A stretch of 64,000 nucleotides of DNA from assembly GCF_001544555.2 (NCBI RefSeq), contig NZ_FCOK02000004.1:62001-126000 (forward strand). Reading direction: 5' to 3'. The first letter of the stretch is position 1. The number at the start of each line of letters is the position of its first letter. Under the pieces are notes generated by a model, which did no database searches, had not been told where the DNA came from, and saw only the letters and a list, made by a program, of their open reading frames with translations. The position numbers and the translations under genes were made by a program. Shown here one piece after another: positions 1 through 7,954 of this stretch. Origin of the DNA: Caballeronia udeis (GTDB lineage: Bacteria > Pseudomonadota > Gammaproteobacteria > Burkholderiales > Burkholderiaceae).

Positions 1-316
1 TTTCCGTAAGCGCCAATGCGACAAAACCGGAGAAGAACGGATGCGACAACGCAACGCCGCTAGCGGGAAAAAGCTGCGGCAGGTTATAGACGAACACGAC
101 CAGGACCAGCAGCGGAACGCTTCGAAAAAACCAGATGTAAACGGCAGCCGGCGTGGCAAGCCAGCGCGAGCTGGACAGTTTGGCCGACGCCAGCAGGAAG
201 CCCAGCACGAGACCTGTCAGCCAGGAAAGCGCGCTGAGTTCCACCACGGTCACGCACGCCTGCCAGAAGGCCGGCAACGCAAATAGCGACAGCAGGTAGG
301 GGAAATCGTAGTGCAT
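1..316 (-). CDS. Amino-acid ABC transporter permease (N-terminal part, runs off the window)
   Basis: This is the 5' end of an inner-membrane permease of the His/Glu/Gln polar amino-acid ABC family. The gene starts with ATG at 316, preceded by a GAGAGG ribosome site, and continues beyond position 1, so about 105 residues are visible. The translation begins MHYDFPYLLSLFALPAFW. It shows two hydrophobic spans (about residues 18-45 and 55-80), with the FFRSVPLLVLV segment between them that corresponds to the FRGTPLLVQ motif of this family. It lies 87 bp downstream of the periplasmic binding protein in the same direction, so the two probably form one importer. The family assignment is firm; the substrate is not known. 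Confidence 0.85.
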   Translation of the reverse strand, partial: MHYDFPYLLSLFALPAFWQACVTVVELSALSWLTGLVLGFLLASAKLSSSRWLATPAAVYIWFFRSVPLLVLVVFVYNLPQLFPASGVALSHPFFSGFVALALTE

Positions 317-374
317 GAGTGCCTCTCGCCGGACGCGGTGCGCGGATCAGGTGTCGCCAGGAATCAGGTCGACG

Positions 375-414
375 CAGGACGATTCAGGACGATTCAGGAC
401 AAGTCAGGACGACT
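375..414. repeat. Four 10-bp tandem repeats across a stop codon
   Basis: Units of CAGGACGATT occur at 375-384, 385-394 and, with changes, 395-404 and 405-414. The array covers the last codons and stop of the binding-protein gene and the start of its 3' spacer. It looks like slippage-generated simple repetition. No function is evident. Confidence 0.7.
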
Positions 415-1243
415 TGGCGGGCGGCATGGACAGGTTGTATTTCTTGAGCATGGCTTCGTACTCGCCGTTTTTCTTCAATGCGTCGAATGCCTTCGTGAGC
501 GTGTCGTAGAGCGCCGTGTCATCCTTCCTCACGTAGATACCCAGCGTCTGCGGATAGATCAGGTGCGGCGACTGCACCACCACCACGCGCCCTGACGACT
601 TGGCGGCCAGTGCATGCGCCGCTCCGGCAATTTCCATCTGCGCCTGCACGTTATTCGAGAGCAGCGCCTGCAATACCTCCGGCGCCGACGGGTACTCGCT
701 GACCGTGATCTCGCCCTTGCCGTTCGCCTTGCAATAGTCCTTCGACAACGCTTGCAGTTGCGCTACCCACGTCGTGCCCTGCTCGAGGCCCACATGCAGT
801 CCGCACAATTCCTCAGGCGTCTTGGGTTTGACCGTGCTGCTCGCGGCTACCATGATGGCGGCCGAGGTTTGCGCGTAAGGAATCGCCTGCGCCTGTGCTA
901 CACGCTCGGGCGTGACGTACATGCCGGAAATGACCGCGTCGTAATGACGTGCGTTCAGGCCGAGGATAAGACCGGAGAAACGGGTGTCCACGAAGCTCGC
1001 GCTCGCACCGATTTGCTTGGCAAGCGCCCGTGAAAAATCGGGATCGGAGCCCACCACCTTGTCACCGTCGTAGGATTCGAACGGCGGGTAGGTGATCTCC
1101 ATGCCAACCTTGAACTGGCCGGGCGTCAGGGTAACGGCGTTGGCCGGCGTCTGTGAAAACGCACTGCTCATGGCACATGCGCCGGCAAGGGCGGCAGTCG
1201 CGACTGCGATCAGGAAGCGCTTGGTGTCAGGCTTGAAAATCAT
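404..1243 (-). CDS. Periplasmic amino-acid-binding protein of an ABC importer (SBP family 3)
   Basis: A 279-residue periplasmic solute-binding protein of bacterial SBP family 3, expected to deliver a polar amino acid or related compound to the permease encoded just downstream. The N-terminus carries a signal peptide (residues 1 to about 30, with a hydrophobic AVATAALAGACAMSSAF core). The mature part has the family-typical opening FKVGMEITYPPFESYDGDKV and the VGSDPDFSRALAKQIG segment. The start at 1243 has a CGGAG ribosome site. The gene sits 64 bp after the oxygenase gene on the same strand. Nothing in the sequence fixes the ligand. The oxygenase and isomerase upstream suggest a modified amino-acid or amino-sugar-like substrate, which is inference only. 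Confidence 0.88.
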   Translation of the reverse strand: MIFKPDTKRFLIAVATAALAGACAMSSAFSQTPANAVTLTPGQFKVGMEITYPPFESYDGDKVVGSDPDFSRALAKQIGASASFVDTRFSGLILGLNARHYDAVISGMYVTPERVAQAQAIPYAQTSAAIMVAASSTVKPKTPEELCGLHVGLEQGTTWVAQLQALSKDYCKANGKGEITVSEYPSAPEVLQALLSNNVQAQMEIAGAAHALAAKSSGRVVVVQSPHLIYPQTLGIYVRKDDTALYDTLTKAFDALKKNGEYEAMLKKYNLSMPPAKSS

Positions 1244-1307
1244 CGTGTGACTCCGCTCGAAGAAGGGGTGTGATGTTGATGAACGTACTCAGTTGCCCGG
1301 GTGGCGA

Positions 1308-2369
1308 TCAGCCTGGCTGACCGGCTTTTTTCAGGTGTCCGAAGCTTGACGGCTTGCGCGCACGCGAGGGCAGCGTCGCACGTCCCTCCGCCACCCGCTG
1401 GCGCAGGTAGGTGTAGGTTTGCAGCGCCTGCCCATACATGTGTTCGCCAATCGCGATCTCTTCGTACTCGTCGCCCTCCTTCGCAAAGGCCGGCAGCGGC
1501 TTGATGAGCGTGTGGTAATCACATGCATAGAACAGCGGGAACGAGTAGCGCTCCTCGCGCACAGTGCGCACGCGGTGAGCGGTGGCAACAAACGCGCCGG
1601 AGGTCATCACCTCCAGCATGTCGCCGATATTCACCACGAATGTCCCCGGCAGCGGCGGTGTATCGATCCATTCGCCCAGGCCGTTCATCACCTCGAGACC
1701 GGGCGCGTCGGCTTGCAGGATCGTGAAGCACTCGTAGTCGGTATGTGCGCCAATGCCGGGCGCATCCTGCGCCGCGCCGTCGAACGGATAATGGATCAGG
1801 CGCAGCTTCGAGGGCGGCCGCGTGACCAGCGCGTCGAAGTGATCTTCGGGCAGCCCAAGCGCCAATGCGAAGCCATGGAACAGCACCCGCCCAAGCGCGA
1901 ACACCTGCTGGTAGTAGCGTTGCACAGCCGGTTTGAAACCATCGAGCGCGGGCCAGTGATTCGGTCCGAGCAACGGGGTCCCGGCGAGAACCAGGGGATC
2001 GTCGGCGGGAACTTCAAAGCCGACGTCGAACGCCTCCTTATGGTCGGGCTTGCCTTTCGCATAGACCTCTTCGCCCTCGGGCACGAACCCCTTGTGGGTG
2101 TCCGACGTGCCTATGTAGTGCTCCATCTTCTTCTCGACAGGCTGCCTGAAATAATCCTTGGCCGCCTGCCTCAGGCCGTCGATCACCGCGGGTTCTATAC
2201 CGTGACCGGAGATATAAAGAAACCCGACATGACGGGCGGCTTGCCCGAGCTCGTCGGCGACAGCCTGGCGATCCGCCAGCTTGTCGCTGAACAGGCCGGA
2301 GATGTCGATCACCGGAATCGATGTGAAATTTTTATCCGGCGCAGCTTCGCCGGCGTGGTTCGCTTGCAT
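1308..2369 (-). CDS. 2-oxoglutarate/Fe(II)-dependent oxygenase, isopenicillin N synthase-like
   Basis: A 353-residue protein with the DIOX_N plus 2OG-FeII_Oxy architecture. The N-terminal part has [13 protein letters not shown] and [10 protein letters not shown]. The jelly-roll core carries the iron ligands: the H-x-D pair in [14 protein letters not shown] and the distal His of ATAHRV, followed by the arginine in [10 protein letters not shown] that normally binds the 2-oxoglutarate carboxylate. The start ATG at 2369 has an AGGAG site 8 bp upstream; the open frame runs further upstream but only through the neighbouring gene. It lies 19 bp after the isomerase-like gene, so it is almost certainly co-transcribed. 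The substrate cannot be read from the sequence; plant hormone and antibiotic enzymes share this fold. Confidence 0.88.
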   Translation of the reverse strand: MQANHAGEAAPDKNFTSIPVIDISGLFSDKLADRQAVADELGQAARHVGFLYISGHGIEPAVIDGLRQAAKDYFRQPVEKKMEHYIGTSDTHKGFVPEGEEVYAKGKPDHKEAFDVGFEVPADDPLVLAGTPLLGPNHWPALDGFKPAVQRYYQQVFALGRVLFHGFALALGLPEDHFDALVTRPPSKLRLIHYPFDGAAQDAPGIGAHTDYECFTILQADAPGLEVMNGLGEWIDTPPLPGTFVVNIGDMLEVMTSGAFVATAHRVRTVREERYSFPLFYACDYHTLIKPLPAFAKEGDEYEEIAIGEHMYGQALQTYTYLRQRVAEGRATLPSRARKPSSFGHLKKAGQPG

Positions 2370-2388
2370 CGCGTTTGGCTCCTGGGGG

Positions 2389-3249
2389 TCAGTGCGAGTC
2401 CATGATCTGACTGAAATTGATCTGACTGAAATGCTTGCGCTCGGCGTGCACCATCCACTCGTTGAGCTGGGACAGATCGGCGACCGGAACGTCGGTGAAC
2501 GGCAGGTGATGCAGGTAGCCGTCCCGTCCGAACTCGGGTGTGAGGGTCGTGGTCTGGTAGCCGCGCGCCGCTTGCGAACGCCAGACGGCTGCCCAGTGGT
2601 CCTGATGAAAAGCGAGCGGCAAAGAATATTCGGCGGCGGCGGGGTGCGGCACCTGCGGCCCCTGGTCATAACCCACGCGCGCCTGGATGTGATGCACACG
2701 CTCAATGAACGGCGTGAGGTCGTCCTCGGCGTCATCCAGCAGACGTTCGCATACGACGACCCAATGACTGATGTCGCTGGTGAAGCGTAAGCCGGGCACC
2801 TGCCGGATCAGGTCGAGCGTGACCCACGGGCTATACAGGGAGCGCGCCCTATGCGTTTCGAAACTGCAAAACTGCTCATGTTTTTTCGCCAACTCAAGCG
2901 CGTTGCCGAAGAACTCGGCTTGCTGCGCGAGCGGCCAGCGGTCGTTGCCCGCCAGCACGTTGATAAAACGCGGAGATAACTGCGCAGCGAACCCGAGCTT
3001 GCGATCCAGGTCCTCCAGGTGTTGGGCAGGCGTCGCACGCTGGTCGGGCAACACCGCGTTGTCGGTGAAGACAATGGCGATGTAGTCGAGCTCGTGTTCC
3101 TCCAGGTCCCGCGCCAGCGCGGCACGTTCGTCCGCCATCGGCGGCAGGCGGGCCTCGATACCGGCCAGGCCCGCCTCGCGGACTTCGCTGAAGGTAGTGC
3201 GCCGGTCGCCTCGATGGCCCCAGAGCGAACGAAAGATGTCCAGTTGCAT
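2389..3249 (-). CDS. Sugar-phosphate isomerase/epimerase-like TIM-barrel protein
   Basis: About 286 residues with the AP-endonuclease-2/xylose-isomerase-like barrel features: a FRSLWGHRG start, repeated acidic strand ends, [21 protein letters not shown] (metal-ligand-like Asp and His) and a C-terminal [10 protein letters not shown] strand with a conserved Glu. I chose ATG 3249 because the protein then begins [14 protein letters not shown], as in related enzymes. An in-frame ATG at 3345 would add 32 residues of low-complexity sequence, and neither start has a strong ribosome site. It is the first gene of the minus-strand unit ending in the ABC transporter. The specific reaction is unknown. Confidence 0.78.
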   Translation of the reverse strand: MQLDIFRSLWGHRGDRRTTFSEVREAGLAGIEARLPPMADERAALARDLEEHELDYIAIVFTDNAVLPDQRATPAQHLEDLDRKLGFAAQLSPRFINVLAGNDRWPLAQQAEFFGNALELAKKHEQFCSFETHRARSLYSPWVTLDLIRQVPGLRFTSDISHWVVVCERLLDDAEDDLTPFIERVHHIQARVGYDQGPQVPHPAAAEYSLPLAFHQDHWAAVWRSQAARGYQTTTLTPEFGRDGYLHHLPFTDVPVADLSQLNEWMVHAERKHFSQINFSQIMDSH

Positions 3250-3567
3250 TGGCAGAGTTTGGATCGTGGGACCGGCACGGCGCCGTTCTTGTGAAAACAA
3301 TGTCGCATACAGCCTGGGCGGCAAAAAATCCTGAAAATAAAACAATTAGTTTTGAGATTCCTGAACTAAGTTTTGCCGTCATGCAGCCGCTCGTCCGTTT
3401 CCTCATACGATTGTGTGCTGTCGAACATCGCGCGGCGTCGACAACCGGCACCATGACCCCGTATCAATTCCTGCCCTACCCATCGTTTGACTTCCGACTT
3501 CTTGTCAGACCGGCCGCATCCGCCGGCAGGCAAGAGCGGACAGCGGCGTTTATTTACCCGAGACACC

Positions 3568-4788
3568 ATGAACCAGGCAGATTGTCAGTTTGAGATCGTG
3601 AGCAACGAAGACGACTTGCGGGCTTTAGAGCACGAATGGGACGATCTCTGGTCACGCGCGCACGGTCAGTACGGCCAGTCCTTCAACGTGTGCTGGCTGG
3701 CCTGGCAACATGTCGCCAAGCCGCGCGGCAGACGGCTCTGCTGCATCGTGCATCGTGAGAACGGGCAGTTGGCAATGGTCTGGCCGCTCGTGACCTACCG
3801 GCGGCTGCTATGGACTTATCTCTGCCCGCTCAGTCCTGAAGCCGGGGACTACACGAGGGTGCTCATGGCCGATAGCCCCAACTCCCCCGCTCTGATTGCC
3901 GGCGCGTGGCGGACGGCGCTCACGCGCTGCGGCGCTGACTTCATTAAATTACCCTATGTGGACGAAGGCTCCGACCTGCACGCTGTCGCGTCACGCGAAC
4001 GCCATGTGATGATTGCTGCACGCACCGTTGCCGCATTTGCGAAGCTCCGCGACGAGACCGAATGGGACGCGTTTTGCAAGACGCTGGGCACGATGAGCGG
4101 GAAAAAACCGGGTGCGCTCGAACGTCGCTTGTCGAAAGAAGGCCAGCTTGCCGTACGTGTGACGGAGCCCGGCGACGCTCGCGAAAACGCCGCGCTGGTC
4201 GACTGGATTCTGGCGCGCAAACGCGCGTGGGGCGATCGGGTCGGAAAAAGGGGCGAGTGGCTCGACTCGTCGCACTACCGGGACTTTCTCGTCAATCTGC
4301 TCTGTCCGGCGAACGGGCGCGCCATGGGCCGCCTGTTCGTGGTCACCCTGGATGGCGCGCCGGTCGCGGCAACGGTGGTTGGCGTGGGCACGACCTGCGT
4401 CGACGGCCTCATTGCCAGTTTCGATGACCGGTATGCCCGCTTTGGCCCCGGCTCAATTGTCGTTGAACACGTCATCAAGTGGGCATTCGAACAACGCCTG
4501 AACGTAGACTTCGGCGTGGGCGCCGAACGCTTCAAAGCTTATTGGAGCCGCAATAACATTACCGGAGCCTGGAGCGCGCAGATTGCCAATTCGCGCTGGG
4601 GAGTGTTTGCGTTTCGCAGCAAGAAAGCCGTGCGGGCGGCTGCCCGGCGAATGGCGCGATTAAGCGGTTTGTCAGGCGGACAAAGGCGCGGTGCGTCGGC
4701 CTTCGTTCCTGACAATCCTGACAATCCAGACAATCATGACGATCCTGACAGCGCTCGCAGGCTTGATCTCCCGATGAATCCGTCCTGA
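3568..4788 (+). CDS. CelD/BcsL-type GNAT acetyltransferase
   Basis: A 406-residue cytoplasmic protein of the Acetyltransf_6 (CelD-like) group. The N-terminal half has EHEWDDLWSRAHGQYGQSFN and WLAWQHVAKPRGR. The C-terminal GNAT half has the VVTLDGAPVAATVVGV strand pair, the FDDRYARFGPGSIVVEHVI helix and DFGVGAERFKAYWS, a combination typical of this family. Such proteins are often linked to exopolysaccharide or cell-surface modification, but no polysaccharide genes adjoin it here. The tail is odd: residues near 380-395 read PDNPDNPDNHDDPDS, encoded by a 9-bp tandem repeat. It is divergent from the isomerase gene. The start is the ATG at 3568. Confidence 0.78.
   Translation: MNQADCQFEIVSNEDDLRALEHEWDDLWSRAHGQYGQSFNVCWLAWQHVAKPRGRRLCCIVHRENGQLAMVWPLVTYRRLLWTYLCPLSPEAGDYTRVLMADSPNSPALIAGAWRTALTRCGADFIKLPYVDEGSDLHAVASRERHVMIAARTVAAFAKLRDETEWDAFCKTLGTMSGKKPGALERRLSKEGQLAVRVTEPGDARENAALVDWILARKRAWGDRVGKRGEWLDSSHYRDFLVNLLCPANGRAMGRLFVVTLDGAPVAATVVGVGTTCVDGLIASFDDRYARFGPGSIVVEHVIKWAFEQRLNVDFGVGAERFKAYWSRNNITGAWSAQIANSRWGVFAFRSKKAVRAAARRMARLSGLSGGQRRGASAFVPDNPDNPDNHDDPDSARRLDLPMNPS
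4708..4752 (+). repeat. Five 9-bp tandem repeats encoding a PDN tail
   Basis: Units of CCTGACAAT run from 4708 to 4752: two exact copies, then three diverged ones. They are in frame inside the acetyltransferase gene and add a Pro-Asp-Asn-rich C-terminal tail. Copy number is likely to vary between strains. Confidence 0.75.
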
Positions 4789-4954
4789 CTTCCGCTCATG
4801 GATGCGAACCTCGTGCGCTCGCATTGGCGATGCATATGCACGATGTCAAACACGAAGGGAATAATTTGCCACGCTGGTTCGTTTAGCTCATGAGTGCCGC
4901 ATATCGCGCTTGACGCTTTTGCGCGCTCGTCCAAAACTCTCATGGGGAAACCAA

Positions 4955-5089
4955 ATGAACTTCAAACGCATTGCGTCGGCGTTGCTGGCTATTCTGACCA
5001 TCTCGCTCGCAGTCTCCCTGGCCGGATGCCAGACCGATAGCGCAGCCTCAGGGTCGAGCTCAGGCGGGAGCAGCAGCGGCGGGTATTGA
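4955..5089 (+). CDS. 44-residue lipoprotein with Ser/Gly-rich tail
   Basis: A small gene beginning at ATG 4955 with a GGGGAA ribosome site 5 bp upstream. The product has a Lys/Arg n-region (MNFKRIASALL), a hydrophobic core and a lipobox LAGC with the lipidated Cys at residue 25, so the mature lipopeptide is only about 20 residues (CQTDSAASGSSSGGSSSGGY). The size and layout resemble entericidin-like small lipoproteins, but I cannot name a family. It stands alone between the acetyltransferase and the VAO-like flavoprotein. The signal peptide and ribosome site make it a credible gene despite its length. Confidence 0.75.
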   Translation: MNFKRIASALLAILTISLAVSLAGCQTDSAASGSSSGGSSSGGY

Positions 5090-5146
5090 AACCACCCGAT
5101 ATCACCCGAGCTCGCCCAATTGAAGTCTATTGAAAGCATCGCGTTT

Positions 5147-5176
5147 ATGAAGGTGTTCCGGATACCCGGAACATGA
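5147..5176 (+). promoter_or_regulatory. Nine-codon leader ORF and start-codon-proximal hairpin
   Basis: Directly before the flavoprotein gene an ATG at 5147 opens a nine-codon frame (MKVFRIPGT) whose TGA stop (5174-5176) overlaps the flavoprotein ATG (5173-5175). Inside it, GTTCCGG (5155-5161) and CCGGAAC (5166-5172) form a perfect 7-bp stem with an ATAC loop that ends at the base before the start codon. The only AAGG-like ribosome site (5150-5153) lies upstream of this stem. Translational coupling or structure-controlled initiation is inferred. Confidence 0.5.
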
Positions 5177-6750
5177 GCGATCCGCCGCGTCCTCCCGGGA
5201 TGTTGGAGTCTGATTTCCAGCAGGTGCTTGCAGCATTCAGGGTAATCGCGGGCCAGAACGCCGTTCTTGCGGGAGACGGTGCGGCGAAGCCGTATCTGGA
5301 TCCGTTCGCGCCGGGGGACGCGCACGCTCATGAAGCGTCGGCCATCGTAATGGTCTCGGATGTCGAACAGCTTCGTGCCGTGCTGAGCGTGGCGAACCGG
5401 TATGGAGTGCCGTTGTGGAGCGTATCGACCGGACGCAACTTCGCTTATGGCGGCGCAGCACCCCGGCTCAGAGGCAGCGTCGTACTGGACTTGCAGCGCA
5501 TGAACCGCGTCATCGAGATCAATGAGACGCTCGGTTATGCGCTGGTCGAACCGGGTGTCAGCTACTACGATCTTTATCAGGCGCTTCAGGCGCGCGGCAT
5601 GGCGTTGTGGCTCGACCCGGCCGCCGCCGGCTGGGGCAGCGTGGTTGGCAATACGCTTGAGCGCGGTTTCGGCACGACCCCATACGGCGATCACGCGGCC
5701 ATGCAGTGCGGGATGGAAGTGATGCTCGCGAACGGCGAGATCATACGCACCGGCATGGGCGCGATGAACGGCAGCCAGGACTGGCAGGTATTCAAGGCAG
5801 GTTTCGGTCCCTCCTATGACACCATGTTCATGCAGTCCAACTTCGGCATTGTGACCAAGCTCGGCATCTGGTTGATGCCGAAGCCCGAAGGCTACATGCT
5901 GTGCCGCTACACCTTCAGACACGACGCCGATATCGAGAGCATTGTCGAGACGCTGCGTCCCTTGAAACTCGACGACACGATCCAAAGCAACGCCGTCATC
6001 GAGAGTGCGGTGCGCTGGGCTGCGGGCGCGTCGGCACGCAAGCAGTGGTATGACGGTCCTGGCGCCATGCCCGACGCCGCCATAGAGACCATGGCGCGCA
6101 AGCTTGGCATAGGACGCTGGAATCTTCGCTTCTGCCTGTATGGTCCCGAAGCGCTGGTGAAAGCGCGCCGCGATGTCATCCATCAGCGCTTCGTGTCCAT
6201 CAAGGATGCGGAGTTGATCGAGTCGCCCTATAAGCCTGCCGGCGACAAACCCGAAGGGGGCGGCGATCGCAGCCAGGTTGGCATTCCTAATCTCGACGCA
6301 TTCAACCTGCTCAACTGGCGCGGCGGCTCGGGCGCGCACATCGATTTCTCGCCCATCTGTGCGCCGCTCGGCCGCGATGCGGTGCGGCAGTATCGAATGA
6401 TAAAAGAGCAGGCTGCGCGGTATGGCTTCGACTATTACGGCGGTTTTACCGCAGGCCCGCGCAGCATGCATCACATTTTTGCAGCCATCTTCAACAGTGA
6501 CGATCCGGCTCAAGCGCAGGCTGCGGGCGACCTGCTCAAGACATTGATCAACGACTTCGGCGCGGCGGGTTATGGTCAATACAGGACCCACCTCGCGTTC
6601 ATGGATCTCGCTGCGTCCCAGTACGATTTCAACAATCACGCGTTGATGCACATGAGCGAGACCATCAAGGAAGCGCTCGATCCAAACGGCATCCTGTCGC
6701 CTGGAAAACAAGGGATCTGGCCGAAGAGGATCAAGGAGCGCGACAGATGA
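5173..6750 (+). CDS. Vanillyl-alcohol-oxidase-family FAD flavoprotein (VAO / 4-cresol dehydrogenase type)
   Basis: A 525-residue flavoenzyme expected to oxidise a para-substituted phenol. The PP-loop FAD domain is at about residues 50-240 (SVSTGRNFAYGG, VVGNTLERGFGTTPYGDH, MEVMLANGEIIRTGMG). The C-terminal half follows fungal vanillyl-alcohol oxidase closely. His389 in GSGAHIDFSP matches the covalent FAD-binding His422, and Tyr470-Arg471 in GQYRTHLAFMD match the phenolate-binding Tyr503-Arg504. The DPNGILSPGKQGIWP end is also shared. No cytochrome c subunit, required by 4-cresol dehydrogenase, is encoded next to it, so an oxygen-using oxidase of the eugenol-oxidase kind is possible. Initiation may be controlled by the leader hairpin just upstream. 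Confidence 0.85.
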   Translation: MSDPPRPPGMLESDFQQVLAAFRVIAGQNAVLAGDGAAKPYLDPFAPGDAHAHEASAIVMVSDVEQLRAVLSVANRYGVPLWSVSTGRNFAYGGAAPRLRGSVVLDLQRMNRVIEINETLGYALVEPGVSYYDLYQALQARGMALWLDPAAAGWGSVVGNTLERGFGTTPYGDHAAMQCGMEVMLANGEIIRTGMGAMNGSQDWQVFKAGFGPSYDTMFMQSNFGIVTKLGIWLMPKPEGYMLCRYTFRHDADIESIVETLRPLKLDDTIQSNAVIESAVRWAAGASARKQWYDGPGAMPDAAIETMARKLGIGRWNLRFCLYGPEALVKARRDVIHQRFVSIKDAELIESPYKPAGDKPEGGGDRSQVGIPNLDAFNLLNWRGGSGAHIDFSPICAPLGRDAVRQYRMIKEQAARYGFDYYGGFTAGPRSMHHIFAAIFNSDDPAQAQAAGDLLKTLINDFGAAGYGQYRTHLAFMDLAASQYDFNNHALMHMSETIKEALDPNGILSPGKQGIWPKRIKERDR

Positions 6751-7298
6751 AAACCGGCCGGCGTGAGTTCATCGAGGCTGCTTCCCTGGCTGCGGCATGT
6801 GGGCCAATGTCCTGGCCCGCGCAGGCAATAGTGCGATCGACGACGTTATCGGACCAGCGATCAGAGTGTGACCACGCGCTCATCATCGTCTTCGATGAAC
6901 GCGTGGCCGACAGCCGTGCTTTTGCTTTCAGATCTCGCACGAGGGGTGCGCACCTCGTGCCGATGGGAAACGATATAGGGGTGCTGTGGTTTCAACACCT
7001 GATGCCCCTGGCCAGCTTGTCCGGCAACACCGTCGCCGGCCTGACAACGTACGCGGACGCGTTCCTGCTGACCCGCTTCGCACAAGGCAACGGCTTACGG
7101 ATCGTTCAGCGCACAGCCGAGGCGCATGCAGGTCCCAACACGCTCGTTATGTGGCGGCTCACTGCCGGTGATCCCGACCAGAGCGACGAGTATGTTCCCG
7201 CAGTTCGCCGGCCACGTTACGGCGAGAACCGGGAGGCAATGTGGCACGGCCGCGTAATCGGTAAAAAAGAGCGTGTAAGCGAAGATAAGGGTACGTAA
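6747..7298 (+). CDS. Tat-type exported protein of unknown function
   Basis: A 183-residue protein with a twin-arginine-like leader (TGRREFIEAASLAAACGPM). Its ATG overlaps the flavoprotein stop as ATGA and has an AAGGAG site, so the two are translationally coupled. The middle reads HALIIVFDERVADSRAF, then AHLVPMGNDIGVLWFQHLMP and GLTTYADAFLLTRFAQGNGLR, an arrangement I do not recognise as an enzyme family. Its length and lack of a CxxCH motif rule out the cytochrome subunit seen with 4-cresol dehydrogenase. It may be a periplasmic partner of the flavoprotein; this rests on coupling alone. Confidence 0.7.
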   Translation: MKTGRREFIEAASLAAACGPMSWPAQAIVRSTTLSDQRSECDHALIIVFDERVADSRAFAFRSRTRGAHLVPMGNDIGVLWFQHLMPLASLSGNTVAGLTTYADAFLLTRFAQGNGLRIVQRTAEAHAGPNTLVMWRLTAGDPDQSDEYVPAVRRPRYGENREAMWHGRVIGKKERVSEDKGT

Positions 7299-7498
7299 GA
7301 ACGCAACGTTGACCGTTGAACAAGCACCTCATTTCCCCTATCAAGCCCCTTTACAGTGCTGTTTTATGTGCGCGAACGCACCCCGTTCAAGCTGCCCTCT
7401 TTTGCTTGTGATGTAGCGCACACATCAGAGGATTTTCTCGTTGGTCCCCGTATTCGTCGTCGATACACTTTGGCTAAATCGTAAATCCGGGGAACACG

Positions 7499-7786
7499 AT
7501 GCAACCCATAACGGGCTTTCTGCTGTACGGCGTCTGCGCAGCAATAGTCGCCGCGATTGCAGGCAAAAGAGGGCTGAGCTGGAGCGCGTACCTGCTCGTG
7601 ATGCTGCCCCTGGGGCCGGCGATCGCGATCCTTGTTCCGCTGTTCACACAGGGCTCGGCCAACGGCCTGATGACAACGGTACTCGCTTTTTGCGTGCCGC
7701 TTGCCGCGCTGCTGGTGGCGCTCCTCAGCAAGGAACCTGCGACGCTGACATCAGGCGCCGATTCACGCGAACAGAAAGGCGCCTAG
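7499..7786 (+). CDS. Small integral membrane protein, unknown
   Basis: A 95-residue protein with three hydrophobic stretches: GFLLYGVCAAIVAAIAG (residues 6-22), YLLVMLPLGPAIAILVPLF (31-49) and VLAFCVPLAALLVALL (61-76). It ends in a short polar tail. The ATG at 7499 has a GGGGAA ribosome site. There is no recognisable domain. It stands alone, 200 bp after the preceding gene, in a stretch with no other features. Confidence 0.65.
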   Translation: MQPITGFLLYGVCAAIVAAIAGKRGLSWSAYLLVMLPLGPAIAILVPLFTQGSANGLMTTVLAFCVPLAALLVALLSKEPATLTSGADSREQKGA

Positions 7787-7891
7787 AGCACGGCGGAAGT
7801 ACATAGTCAGGACAACGCACATCCTGGCGCGGCAACGCTTTATTGCGCAGCTATTGCATCAGTCACGCCAGATCGACTGGCACTCACCCAT

Positions 7892-7925
7892 AAAAAAACA
7901 GCGCCTGTCATTCGATGACCGGCGC
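7892..7925 (-). terminator. Rho-independent terminator of the TenA-like gene
   Basis: On the minus strand the arms GGCGC-C-GTCAT?/ATGAC-x-GGCGC type pair (plus-strand GCGCC, T, GTCAT at 7901-7911 with ATGAC, C, GGCGC at 7915-7925; one central mismatch, TCG loop) are followed by seven T residues (plus A-run 7892-7898). It ends transcription from the gene at 7955-8743. Confidence 0.8.
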
Positions 7926-7954
7926 CGCTAGTCAACCACTCATGCGGGGCTCGC

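Noticed and set aside
4888..6711. Very long open frame antisense to the VAO-family gene (607 codons)
   Set aside because: It mirrors the codon structure of a clearly functional gene on the plus strand, has no domain features and no ribosome site; typical antisense openness in GC-rich DNA.
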